DNA of 64,000 nt. It comes from Deltaproteobacteria bacterium. GTDB lineage: Bacteria; Desulfobacterota; JADFVX01. The translations under genes and the position numbers were made by a program. How positions within the stretch are numbered: position 1 is the stretch's first letter; the number at the start of each line of letters is the position of its first letter. Below the pieces are notes generated by a model that saw only the letters and a program-made list of their open reading frames with translations, made no database searches and was not told the DNA's origin. Location: assembly GCA_029860075.1 (NCBI GenBank), contig JAOUBX010000002.1, positions 90,980-154,979 of the forward strand, given 5' to 3'. Positions 36,017-45,960 of the stretch are shown here, in pieces.

Positions 36017-36096
36017 CAGCGGTATATCAGCGCGGAGATAATCTTCCCATTATAGGGCAGCAAGCCGCGGGAATACACCCGCCTGGGATCTTAAAA
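36017..36096. repeat. GC-rich dispersed repeat, copy B, inside the atp operon
   Basis: Diverged relative of 2283-2381 with the same order: GCGGTATA, GCGCGG, TCTTCCC, GCGGGAAT and CCCGCC-GGGATC. It fills most of the atpD-atpC spacer. Confidence 0.5.
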
Positions 36097-36097
36097 C

Positions 36098-37570
<1,473 letters not shown>

Positions 37571-38431
37571 TTAACTAACGGATTGAGCGCCATTAATAAT
37601 ATCCATCAATTCAGTCGTAATAGCTGCCTGTCTTGCCCTGTTGTACTGGATGGTTAACCTGCCAATCATATCCTTGGCATTATTACTGGCAGAGTCCATA
37701 GCCGTCATTCTTGCACCATGCTCGCTTGCCGCCGTTTCAAGAATAGCCTTGAAAAGCTGCGATGCCACATACTTGGGGATAAGACCATCCAGAATATTCA
37801 CAGCTGAGGGCTCAAAAAGAAAGTCAGGATTTTCCAGAGAGTCAGACGTCTCATCAGCCTTGATCGGCAGAAGTCTTTCTACTGTGGGAATCTGAGTCAT
37901 AGCTGATTGAAACTTTCCAAAAACGAGATAAACTTCATCGATGTCACCGTTCAGGTAAGCTTCAATGACTTTATCACTCAGTTCAAGAGCAACTGAATAA
38001 CCCTTTCCCGGCGCGGCAGTTGTGTAGGAATCTTTTTCTGTAATACCCCTGCGCCTAAAATACTCAAGACCTTTTTTCCCATAAAAACTATAAATGACTT
38101 CCTTACCCGCAAACTGCTCTGCTACGAGTTTTTCAACATTCTTAATGAGGTTGGCATTAAATCCGCCACAAAGCCCACGATCAGAAGTAAAAAGAATAAC
38201 ACCCACCTTGTTGGCAGGCCTTACCTCGAGAAGCGGGCTGGAGCTTGAATCCACGCCGGAAGAGAGATTTTTCAAAACTTCCTGCATCTTTTCCGCATAG
38301 GGCCTTCCGGCCACGATAGATTCCTGCGCGCGTCTTAGCTTGGCGGCAGAAACCATTTTCATCGCCTTTGTAATCTGGCTCGTATTTTTAAGCGAACCGA
38401 TTCTTTTTTTAATCTCTTTAAGATTGGCCAT
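37571..38431 (-). CDS. atpG: ATP synthase F1 gamma subunit
   Basis: Rotor shaft, 286 residues. Conserved ends are both seen: N-terminal IKKRIGSLKNTSQITKAMKMV and C-terminal NRARQAAITTELMDIINGA. GLCGGFN in the middle is typical. It lies 16 bases after atpA. Confidence 0.97.
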   Translation of the reverse strand: MANLKEIKKRIGSLKNTSQITKAMKMVSAAKLRRAQESIVAGRPYAEKMQEVLKNLSSGVDSSSSPLLEVRPANKVGVILFTSDRGLCGGFNANLIKNVEKLVAEQFAGKEVIYSFYGKKGLEYFRRRGITEKDSYTTAAPGKGYSVALELSDKVIEAYLNGDIDEVYLVFGKFQSAMTQIPTVERLLPIKADETSDSLENPDFLFEPSAVNILDGLIPKYVASQLFKAILETAASEHGARMTAMDSASNNAKDMIGRLTIQYNRARQAAITTELMDIINGAQSVS

Positions 38432-38447
38432 CTTTTATCAACCCTTA

Positions 38448-39956
38448 CTATTCAGCAAATATCCCTTTAAATGAATCAAGGGCAGCATTTAGATTCTTTT
38501 TCACATCATCATCAATCTGTTTCTTGGCTTTGATACCCTCAAAGACATCAGGATGCTTGCTTTCGAGGAAGGTAAAGAGTTCACTCTCGTACCTGCCGAG
38601 GGCATCAGTAGCATAATCATCACAGTAACCATTAATTGCTGCGTAGATAATTACAACCTGCTTCTCAATTGGGAATGGCTTGTACTGGCCCTGTTTTAGA
38701 ATTTCTACCAAAACCTTACCACGTGAAAGCTGCTTCTGAGTAGCCGGATCAAGGTCACTACCAAACTGGGCGAAAGCCGCCAGTTCCCTGAACTGTGCAA
38801 GATCAAGTCTGAGCGTTCCCGCAACCTGCTTCATGGCTTTAATCTGGGCTGAACCACCAACCCTTGATACGGAAAGACCAACGTTAATGGCAGGCCTGAT
38901 ACCTGAGTTAAAGAGATCGGACTCAAGGAAGATCTGACCATCAGTAATAGAAATAACATTTGTCGGAATATAGGCAGAAACATCACCGGCCTGTGTTTCA
39001 ATGATAGGAAGTGCAGTAAGTGAACCTCCTCCCTTTTCATCGCTTAATTTGGCTGCTCTTTCGAGAAGCCTTGAGTGTACGTAAAATACGTCTCCGGGGA
39101 AGGCCTCACGTCCGGGAGGTCTTCTGAGAAGCAGCGAAAGCTGCCTGTAAGCAACAGACTGCTTTGAAAGATCATCGTAAACAATGAGAGCGTGTCTCTT
39201 GTTGTCCCTGAAATATTCACCCATGGTTACACCTGTATAGGGCGAAAGGAACTGCATTGGGGCCGGGTCAGAGGCCGTAGCTGAAACAACGATAGTGTAA
39301 TCCATAGCGCCGTGGCTCTTTAGCTTTTCAACAACCTGGGCAACGGTGGATCTCTTCTGACCGATGGCAACGTAAATACAAGCAACATCCTGGCCTTTCT
39401 GGTTGATAATGGTGTCGATTGCAACAGCCGTTTTGCCGGTCTGCCTGTCACCGATGATAAGTTCTCTCTGCCCCCTGCCGATAGGTACCATACCATCAAT
39501 CGCCTTGATACCTGTCTGCATCGGTTCATGAACAGATTTCCTGTCAAGAATACCGGGCGCTTTAATCTCAACTCTTCTGGAATGTTCCGTTTCAATAGGG
39601 CCTGCGCCATCAATAGGAACACCGAGTGAATCAACAACTCTTCCAAGCAGGGCGTCACCAACAGGAACTTCAACGATGGTTCCCGTTCTTTTTACAGTGT
39701 CTCCCTCTTTAATATGCTTGTCTTCACCAAAAAGAACGGCGCCAACGAGAGACTGTTCGAGGTTAAGAACCATTCCCCTGACTCCACCGGGGAATTCGAG
39801 AAGCTCTCCTGCCATCGCCTTATCAAGACCATGAATCCTGGCAACACCGTCACCGATTGAGAGAACCGTACCGGTCTCACTCACCTCAACGGATTTTTCA
39901 TAGTCCTTGATCTGCTTTTTTATTATCGAACTGATTTCATCGGCTCTAATCTCCAT
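38448..39956 (-). CDS. atpA: ATP synthase F1 alpha subunit
   Basis: Non-catalytic nucleotide-binding subunit, 502 residues. Walker [12 protein letters not shown], the [11 protein letters not shown]alker B and the [22 protein letters not shown] and [13 protein letters not shown] blocks are intact. It follows atpH by seven bases. Confidence 0.98.
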   Translation of the reverse strand: MEIRADEISSIIKKQIKDYEKSVEVSETGTVLSIGDGVARIHGLDKAMAGELLEFPGGVRGMVLNLEQSLVGAVLFGEDKHIKEGDTVKRTGTIVEVPVGDALLGRVVDSLGVPIDGAGPIETEHSRRVEIKAPGILDRKSVHEPMQTGIKAIDGMVPIGRGQRELIIGDRQTGKTAVAIDTIINQKGQDVACIYVAIGQKRSTVAQVVEKLKSHGAMDYTIVVSATASDPAPMQFLSPYTGVTMGEYFRDNKRHALIVYDDLSKQSVAYRQLSLLLRRPPGREAFPGDVFYVHSRLLERAAKLSDEKGGGSLTALPIIETQAGDVSAYIPTNVISITDGQIFLESDLFNSGIRPAINVGLSVSRVGGSAQIKAMKQVAGTLRLDLAQFRELAAFAQFGSDLDPATQKQLSRGKVLVEILKQGQYKPFPIEKQVVIIYAAINGYCDDYATDALGRYESELFTFLESKHPDVFEGIKAKKQIDDDVKKNLNAALDSFKGIFAE

Positions 39957-39963
39957 CTGCCAA

Positions 39964-40503
39964 TCATCCCTTCATCATATTATTTTTTATATTGTTAAGC
40001 TGAGTCCTGATACTTCCGTCATAGATAACACTGCCGACTCTTGCAACAACGCCACCTATCAATTCAGGATCAACAGATATATCCATAATAACTTTCTTAC
40101 CCGTGGCTTTTTCAAGGCCCTTACGGATCTCTTCTTCATCACTCCCGGCAGGTTTAAAGGGAATGGTTACTTCCGTTTTTACTCTACCGGCAGCCTCATC
40201 ACAAAGAAGCTGATAACTTTCGTTGATTGACTTCAAAAGACTTATCCGCTTTTTATCAACGAGCAGCCTGACGAAATTTTTAAGAGTCCCTTTCACCTTA
40301 AGCTTTCCCGCTACATCGTCAACAATTGCCAATTTAGTGTCGAGATCACAGGAAGGATCAAGCAGAACCTTTTCAAGATCAGACCCCTCACAAATATCAG
40401 AAAAACGGGCCAGTTCCCGGCCAACTTCTTCCCGGGCCTTTTCTTCAGCGGCAAGCTCTATAAGAGCCGTTGCATACCTGATTGATAATACGTCTCCAGT
40501 CAA
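39964..40503 (-). CDS. atpH: ATP synthase F1 delta subunit
   Basis: Peripheral-stalk cap, 179 residues, joining F1 to b/b'. N-terminal [10 protein letters not shown] and C-terminal [21 protein letters not shown] are typical. It overlaps atpF by four bases (ATGA type). Confidence 0.94.
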   Translation of the reverse strand: MTGDVLSIRYATALIELAAEEKAREEVGRELARFSDICEGSDLEKVLLDPSCDLDTKLAIVDDVAGKLKVKGTLKNFVRLLVDKKRISLLKSINESYQLLCDEAAGRVKTEVTIPFKPAGSDEEEIRKGLEKATGKKVIMDISVDPELIGGVVARVGSVIYDGSIRTQLNNIKNNMMKG

Positions 40504-41081
40504 TTTACGTCCCCTAACCCTTGAAGATACTCACTTACCAGCTTCTTCTGGTCCTCTTTTTTCAAATCCTTGACAAGCATCTTTTCGGCAAGCGCCACAG
40601 CGGCGTGGGCCACTTCTTCCCTGATGGATGCAACAGCCTTTTTCATTTCCTGGTTAGCAGAGAAAGCCGCCTGCTGCTTAATCTTTTCAGCAGCCTCATG
40701 AGCAGCCTCAATGATCCTCTCTCTCTCCACTTCACCCTCTTTTATCAAGGTATCCTGAATCTCCTGGATCTCACCTTCAAGACCGGCAAGTCTGCCCATA
40801 TAATCGTTGAGCTTCTTTTCGGCATCCTCTTTACCTTTTTCGGCATCGTTGAGCTCCTTTTTGATCCCCTCGATTCTGCCATTCAGGAAATTTCTGATAG
40901 GTTTTGCGGCAGCAAAATAAAGTATCGCTGCAAAGATGAGAAAGTTGAGCACCCTCCAGCCCAGATCGATCAACTGGTTACCACCGCCATGGGCGTCACT
41001 GGAAGCTAATGCAAACGAGGGAACAAAGAAGAGGACAGCTAAAGTCATCAGTACGGCGAATTTCATGTTTTTTGAGATCAC
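40500..41081 (-). CDS. atpF: ATP synthase F0 b subunit
   Basis: 193-residue stator subunit with an N-terminal hydrophobic stretch that looks like a signal or extra TM (10-26), the membrane helix (about 42-60, NFLIFAAILYFAA) and a long coiled coil. The additional N-terminal hydrophobic segment is frequent in deltaproteobacterial b subunits. Overlaps both neighbours. Confidence 0.92.
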   Translation of the reverse strand: MISKNMKFAVLMTLAVLFFVPSFALASSDAHGGGNQLIDLGWRVLNFLIFAAILYFAAAKPIRNFLNGRIEGIKKELNDAEKGKEDAEKKLNDYMGRLAGLEGEIQEIQDTLIKEGEVERERIIEAAHEAAEKIKQQAAFSANQEMKKAVASIREEVAHAAVALAEKMLVKDLKKEDQKKLVSEYLQGLGDVN

Positions 41082-41509
41082 TGCACCCTCCCAATAACCT
41101 TATCGGAAATAGCATGTCCCATTTCATCAACCATACCGCGAAGACTCTCAAGGGCAGCGCCCTTCTCTTTTGCTATACGCTCTATCGCTTCACCTATACT
41201 TGCCTGGGCAGCAGCATGGGCCTCTTCCAGGATATGAGTTTCCTTATCAAGACCCTCTTTCTTCAGTTTACCCCTTTCGGCATTCCCCTCTCCCCTGGCA
41301 ACTTCAAGCTTTGCCTTGTATTCAGCAAGCTTCTCCTCTACCTGTTTTTCAGCAGAGAGCGCATCCTTTTCCAGATCGGTAAGCTTCTTGCTCCTCTCTT
41401 CCATGACCTTCAGCACAGGCTTGTACAAAAGAACATTAAGAATGTATACAAGGAACAGAAAGAGTCCCATCTGGATAAAAAAGGTGATATCTAGTTCTAT
41501 ACTTACCAT
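41078..41509 (-). CDS. atpX: ATP synthase F0 b' subunit
   Basis: 143 residues: short N-terminus, one membrane helix (9-27, FFIQMGLFLFLVYILNVLLY) and a charged coiled coil. A separate b' gene ahead of b is the layout of many Desulfobacterota and photosynthetic bacteria. First gene of the operon, behind GGAGGGAG. Genes for a and c subunits are not in the window. Confidence 0.9.
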   Translation of the reverse strand: MVSIELDITFFIQMGLFLFLVYILNVLLYKPVLKVMEERSKKLTDLEKDALSAEKQVEEKLAEYKAKLEVARGEGNAERGKLKKEGLDKETHILEEAHAAAQASIGEAIERIAKEKGAALESLRGMVDEMGHAISDKVIGRVQ

Positions 41510-41546
41510 TTAAAAGTAACTCCCTCCAGACGTCATAAAGTCGAAG

Positions 41547-41575
41547 ATAGTATTTAATTTCTTTCTCTTTGTCAA
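41547..41575 (-). promoter_or_regulatory. Sigma-70 promoter of the atp operon
   Basis: -35 TTGACA (41570-41575), 17-base spacer, -10 TACTAT (41547-41552), predicted start near 41540, 31 bases ahead of the b' start codon. Confidence 0.78.
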
Positions 41576-41614
41576 CATAAAACAGCCATTATGTCCAAAA
41601 AATATGGTCACAAA

Positions 41615-42418
41615 TTAACGGTGTCTTTTCTTAAGTCTTCTATTTATCCGTTTTATTCGATTTTCAACAATTTGCGGATTAGGATAAATACCCTGGATTT
41701 TTTTCAGGATTTTGATAGCACCTTGCAGGTCTTCCTGCTCTTCATGACAAATAGCCAATTGAAAAGTAGCCTCCACAGCATAAGGCGTATGAGGAAAACG
41801 ATCGATAATTGCATTGTATTCCCTGATTGCATCGGTCAATTTCCCCTCCACATAATAGCTGTTGGCAACCTGATAATAAACCCTCTCTTTCAGCTCCGTA
41901 TCGGGAAACATGGAGAGGAGCATTTTTAATTCAACCCGCTGCTGCTCAAAGTTCTTCAGGTTAAAGTAGGCATTGGTAATTTCATACTGGAAATGCTCAG
42001 CCTCCTCTTCCCCCGCATAATAACCAATGGCCTTTTGATACTCGACAATGGCCTGCTTGTCGTCATGGAGGTTATACATATAAATATGGGCAAGATATTT
42101 CTGGGCCAGCTTGCATTTCTCACTCCAGGGGTAGTTGGCAATGAGCCTCCTGAAAGAATCAATAGAGGCTGCATAATTTTTCAGATATTTGTACTGAATT
42201 TGGCCAATCTGAAAAAGCGCTTCCGGAGCAAGGGGTGATTTTTCATAATGAAGCGCTACCTGACGGTACGCCTTGATCGCCACTTCATACCTGCCTGAGG
42301 CCTTCTCCTTCTCGCCACGATTGAATTCTTTTTCCCCCATATCCTTCCCGCAGGAAACAAGAACAAGACAGCTAAAAAAAAGAGAGGCTGCAAAACCTCT
42401 CTTTTTTTTAGTTTTCAA
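41615..42418 (-). CDS. TPR lipoprotein (BamD/YbgF-like)
   Basis: About 268 residues. A lipobox LVSC follows a short hydrophobic stretch, then five or six tetratricopeptide-like repeats to the C-terminus (ALFQIGQIQYKYLKNYAASI, VYYQVANSYYVEGKLTDAI and similar). Such outer-membrane lipoproteins serve in assembly or cell-envelope tethering; BamD is possible but the length and repeats alone do not decide. The frame opens at 42529 inside gyrA. ATGs at 42460-42466 or the TTG at 42418 are the realistic starts, and TTG gives a normal signal peptide. The codons just after it form the gyrA terminator. Confidence 0.72.
   Translation of the reverse strand: MKTKKKRGFAASLFFSCLVLVSCGKDMGEKEFNRGEKEKASGRYEVAIKAYRQVALHYEKSPLAPEALFQIGQIQYKYLKNYAASIDSFRRLIANYPWSEKCKLAQKYLAHIYMYNLHDDKQAIVEYQKAIGYYAGEEEAEHFQYEITNAYFNLKNFEQQRVELKMLLSMFPDTELKERVYYQVANSYYVEGKLTDAIREYNAIIDRFPHTPYAVEATFQLAICHEEQEDLQGAIKILKKIQGIYPNPQIVENRIKRINRRLKKRHR
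42374..42409 (-). terminator. Intrinsic terminator after gyrA, within the next gene's signal sequence
   Basis: On the minus strand: A-run, GAGAGG, TTTTGCAG loop, CCTCTC, then T8. It starts about 20 bases past the gyrA stop and coincides with codons for K-K-K-R-G-F-A-A-S-L-F-F of the TPR lipoprotein. Confidence 0.75.
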
Positions 42419-42428
42419 GGGAAAAAAA

Positions 42429-44990
42429 CTATTCCCGGCTTTCTTCGCCACCCTCTTCATCATCATCTTCTTCACGCTCTTCTCTTTCGGCCAGCCTGGC
42501 GACACTGACGACACGCTCGCCTTCTTCAACCCCTATGAGTTTGACTCCCTGCGTATTCCGTCCAATAACAGAGATTCCCTTCATTGAAAAACGTATAATC
42601 TTACCGCTGTTAGTAATCATCATGACTTCATCATCATCGGTAACCTGCAGAAAACCGACAACCTTTCCGTTTCTCTCTGTCGTCTTAATAGTAATAACCC
42701 CTTTACCACTCCGGCTTTGCCCCCTGTATTCAGAGGTGGCCGTCCTTTTACCGAATCCATTTTCAGTAACCGTCAAAATGGTTGAAGCATCACCGACTAT
42801 CTCCATGGCAACAAGAATGTCATCTCCCGCCAACGTAATGCCCCTCACACCTCTGGACACTCTTCCCATGGGCCTAACCTGATCTTCCTTAAAACGAATG
42901 GACTGGCCGTCTTTCGTACCGAGGAATATATCCTTCGTACCGTCGGTAAGCCTGGTAACGACAAGACTGTCACCTTCATCGAGATTAATGGCTATAATAC
43001 CGCCTGCCCTTGGATTACTGTAAGCCATGAGGTCCGTCTTTTTGACAACACCCTGCCTGGTTGCCATCATGATATACCGGCCCTCTTCAAAGTTCCTTAC
43101 AGGAAGGAAGCTGGTAATATTTTCATCATTGGCAATATTAAGCAGATTGACGATGGCCTTTCCTCTTGCCGCCCTTCCCGCCTGCGGTATTTCATGAACT
43201 TTAAGCCAGTAAACCTTACCGGCATCGGTAAAGAAAAGGATATAACTGTGCGTCGAGGCAATAAAGAGATGCTCCACAAAATCCTCTTCCTTCGTCGACA
43301 TACCCGTTTTACCCTTGCCGCCCCTGCGCTGAGCCCTGTAGAGCACGGTAGGATTCCTCTTTATGTAGCCCGTATGGGAAATAGTAACGACCATATCTTC
43401 ATCAACGATAAGATCCTCAAGGGTTATTTCCGTCGTTTTGTCGATAATCTCCGTCCTTCTTTCATCACCGAACCTCGCCTTGATATCCTTCAACTCATCG
43501 ACAATAACACCCATAAGAACTTTTTCATCACCCAGGATGGTTTTAAGGTAGGCAATCTGCTTTAAAACCTCTTCCAGGTCCTGCTGTATTTTCTCCTGTT
43601 CAAGGCCCGTTAGCCTGTGGAGCCTCATTTCGAGGATGGCCTTAGCCTGAACCTCGCTCAGCCCGTAAGCGCCTGAAGTGAACCTGGCCGCCAACTCATC
43701 ATCACTAAAGCCTGCCTTTTTAAGCATGGCCTTAACAGGCGCCGCCTCCCACTTTTCGTGAACGAGCCTTTTTGAGGCTTCCGCCGAGTTGGGTGAGCGT
43801 TTAATGATTTCAATGATCCTGTCGATATTGGCAAGCGCAACGGCAAGGCCTTCCAGGATATGGGCCTTGTCTTCCGCCTTTTTCAATTCAAAAATAGTCC
43901 GCCTGGTAACAACCTCTTTCCTGTGGTCAATGAAGTACCAGAGGAGTTCCCTCAGGTTAATTAACCTCGGCTGGCCGTTAACGAGGGCAACCGTATTAAC
44001 GCCAAAAGACTGCTGCATCTGTGTATTTTTATAGAGCGCATTAATGATTACCTGGGCAACTTCATCCCTTTTGAGTTCGATAACGATGCGCATGCCGTCC
44101 CTGTCGGACTCGTCTCTTAAGTCCGAGATGCCTTCAATCTTTTTGTCTCTTACCAGTTCGGCAATCTTTTCGATAAGCTTTGCCTTGTTTACCTGGTAAG
44201 GGAGTTCGGTAACGATGATACTTTCCCGCTCGGTCCGCTTCTGCTTTTCAACAAGAACCCTGGCACGCATCTGGACGATTCCCCTGCCCGTCTCATAAGC
44301 AGAGCGAATTCCCTCCCTGCCATGAATAAAGCCGGCCGTCGGAAAGTCCGGACCGGGAATAATTTCAATGAGTTCATCAATGGTAATGTCCGGGTTTTCG
44401 ATCATAGTAATGATCCCCTTAATTACTTCCGCCAGATTGTGAGGTGGAATATTGGTGGCCATACCAACGGCAATCCCCGAAGAACCGTTGATAAGAAGTG
44501 CCGGAACCTTGGCCGGAAGAACGGAAGGTTCCTGGAGTGATCCGTCATAGTTGGGAACAAATTCGACGGTCTCTTTTTCAAGATCTTCAAGAAGCTCGGC
44601 AGTGAGCTTGTCCATCCTCACTTCCGTATATCTCATGGCCGCCGCTGAATCACCGTCAATGGAGCCAAAGTTCCCCTGACCGTCAACGAGGGGGTAGCGA
44701 AGGGAAAAGTCCTGGGCCATACGAACAATGGCATCATAAACAGCTGTATCACCGTGGGGGTGATACTTACCGATTACGTCACCGACAACCCTGGCCGATT
44801 TCTTGTAGGGCTTGTTCCATACATTGCCGAGATCATGCATGGCAAAGAGAATTCTTCGATGAACGGGTTTCAAACCATCCCTTACATCGGGAAGGGCCCT
44901 TCCAACGATTACACTCATGGCATAATCAAGGTAGGCCGTCTTCATTTCATCTTCTATATAAACGGGTACTTTGTTATCGTCCTGATACAT
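42429..44990 (-). CDS. gyrA: DNA gyrase subunit A
   Basis: Breaks and rejoins DNA during supercoiling; forms A2B2 with GyrB (not in window). 853 residues. Active-site Tyr121 in [10 protein letters not shown]. The quinolone region reads [12 protein letters not shown], with Thr where E. coli has Ser83 and Asp kept at 87. The GyrA box QRRGGKG in the C-terminal pinwheel separates it from ParC. It ends in an acidic tail ([12 protein letters not shown]), as in other GyrA. ATG 44990 is chosen because GGAAGG abuts the alternative GTG at 44996. Confidence 0.98.
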   Translation of the reverse strand: MYQDDNKVPVYIEDEMKTAYLDYAMSVIVGRALPDVRDGLKPVHRRILFAMHDLGNVWNKPYKKSARVVGDVIGKYHPHGDTAVYDAIVRMAQDFSLRYPLVDGQGNFGSIDGDSAAAMRYTEVRMDKLTAELLEDLEKETVEFVPNYDGSLQEPSVLPAKVPALLINGSSGIAVGMATNIPPHNLAEVIKGIITMIENPDITIDELIEIIPGPDFPTAGFIHGREGIRSAYETGRGIVQMRARVLVEKQKRTERESIIVTELPYQVNKAKLIEKIAELVRDKKIEGISDLRDESDRDGMRIVIELKRDEVAQVIINALYKNTQMQQSFGVNTVALVNGQPRLINLRELLWYFIDHRKEVVTRRTIFELKKAEDKAHILEGLAVALANIDRIIEIIKRSPNSAEASKRLVHEKWEAAPVKAMLKKAGFSDDELAARFTSGAYGLSEVQAKAILEMRLHRLTGLEQEKIQQDLEEVLKQIAYLKTILGDEKVLMGVIVDELKDIKARFGDERRTEIIDKTTEITLEDLIVDEDMVVTISHTGYIKRNPTVLYRAQRRGGKGKTGMSTKEEDFVEHLFIASTHSYILFFTDAGKVYWLKVHEIPQAGRAARGKAIVNLLNIANDENITSFLPVRNFEEGRYIMMATRQGVVKKTDLMAYSNPRAGGIIAINLDEGDSLVVTRLTDGTKDIFLGTKDGQSIRFKEDQVRPMGRVSRGVRGITLAGDDILVAMEIVGDASTILTVTENGFGKRTATSEYRGQSRSGKGVITIKTTERNGKVVGFLQVTDDDEVMMITNSGKIIRFSMKGISVIGRNTQGVKLIGVEEGERVVSVARLAEREEREEDDDEEGGEESRE

Positions 44991-45248
44991 GTCCACCTTC
45001 CAATTTTCAGCAGGATTTTTAATCTGACAGCTTTATTTTTAAGCTCACTAGGATATTAGAAACGGTCTCTAAAGTCAATTGAATTCAGGGGCAGGAGAGA
45101 CGGAAGAGAAGCATGGAACCGTTATAATCAAGGGACTTAATCGCGAAAAATGTAATTCCTGCTTTTCCCGCTAACATACACTATTGAATGCTATCCGGAC
45201 AAAAGAGAGGCAAGAGCAAATTTTGAGTGCGAAATAAAGCAATAAAAT
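44991..45248. other. Upstream region of gyrA and a divergent small gene
   Basis: No gene seen. The far end carries the promoter of the 86-residue gene. No clear promoter for gyrA was identified. Confidence 0.35.
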
Positions 45249-45277
45249 TTGTAATGCATACTTTGTTCTGATATTAT
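45249..45277 (+). promoter_or_regulatory. Sigma-70 promoter of the 86-residue protein gene
   Basis: -35 TTGTAA (45249-45254), 17-base spacer, -10 TATTAT (45272-45277); start near 45284, leader about 37 bases. Confidence 0.6.
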
Positions 45278-45320
45278 CGGGGAAATGGCATACCGACTGA
45301 CTTTAGAAGGAGAATAGTAT

Positions 45321-45581
45321 ATGGATGCACTAGCGCGCGCCTTAGTGAATGCCATGGCATTTATCGAACTATCGCCGGAAGATGTAATCGATTTTGATAG
45401 CTCTATCCAGGCCATGGAAATGATCGTCTCGGAACTGAAGGATGCAACTCCACAGGAGATTACGTCCCTGAAAGTGGCATTGGAAGCACAGCACAAAATT
45501 CAAAAAGAGACTGGCGCAAGAGGCGACATTTTGGAATTTTATAAAAACTTTTTGGAAAGCACAGGTCTTGAAGAAAAATAA
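45321..45581 (+). CDS. Small helical protein of unknown function
   Basis: 86 residues, acidic, all-helical in appearance (SPEDVIDFDSSIQAMEMIVS, ITSLKVALEAQHKIQKE). No cysteine, TM helix or known motif. The gene has a good promoter, AGAAGGAG upstream and a clean frame, so I regard it as real. The gene 55 bases downstream is on the other strand, so it is monocistronic. Function unknown. Confidence 0.6.
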   Translation: MDALARALVNAMAFIELSPEDVIDFDSSIQAMEMIVSELKDATPQEITSLKVALEAQHKIQKETGARGDILEFYKNFLESTGLEEK

Positions 45582-45635
45582 TGTGCAGAACTTCTGACCC
45601 CTTGTGACCCACTAAAAAAACAAACCTCTTTAAAA

Positions 45636-45854
45636 CTACCAGTCTTCATCCTGGGGATGAAGTTTCCTGGCTTTCTCCCACTGTTTCAATATGGTTTCTT
45701 TTACCGGTTCGTAGATATCATAACCGTCCTCTGTCTCGGCGCTGGCCTTGATCCCTGCGGCTCTCATCCACTGAGCGATGTAAATAGGCACCTGGTTAAG
45801 AGCATCGTTTATTTCTTCTTCTGAAAGTTGAAATAGCATTTTGGGTACTTTCAT
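45636..45854 (-). CDS. Small soluble protein of unknown function
   Basis: 72 residues with LSEEEINDALNQVPIYIAQWM and a tryptophan-rich, acidic C-terminus (KQWEKARKLHPQDEDW). The start has GAGGAGGTGACAG directly upstream, a very strong ribosome-binding site. No family recognised. It lies 106 bases downstream of the VIT/VWA gene on the same strand and might be its last gene. Confidence 0.6.
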   Translation of the reverse strand: MKVPKMLFQLSEEEINDALNQVPIYIAQWMRAAGIKASAETEDGYDIYEPVKETILKQWEKARKLHPQDEDW

Positions 45855-45960
45855 CTGTCACCTCCTCTTTTCTCTGAACGAGAACTGCCGGTTTATTGCT
45901 TCTGTCTTTTTTTGAAGACATCAGCGCTATCCAAAATCCTGAAACGGATTTTGAGCATAT

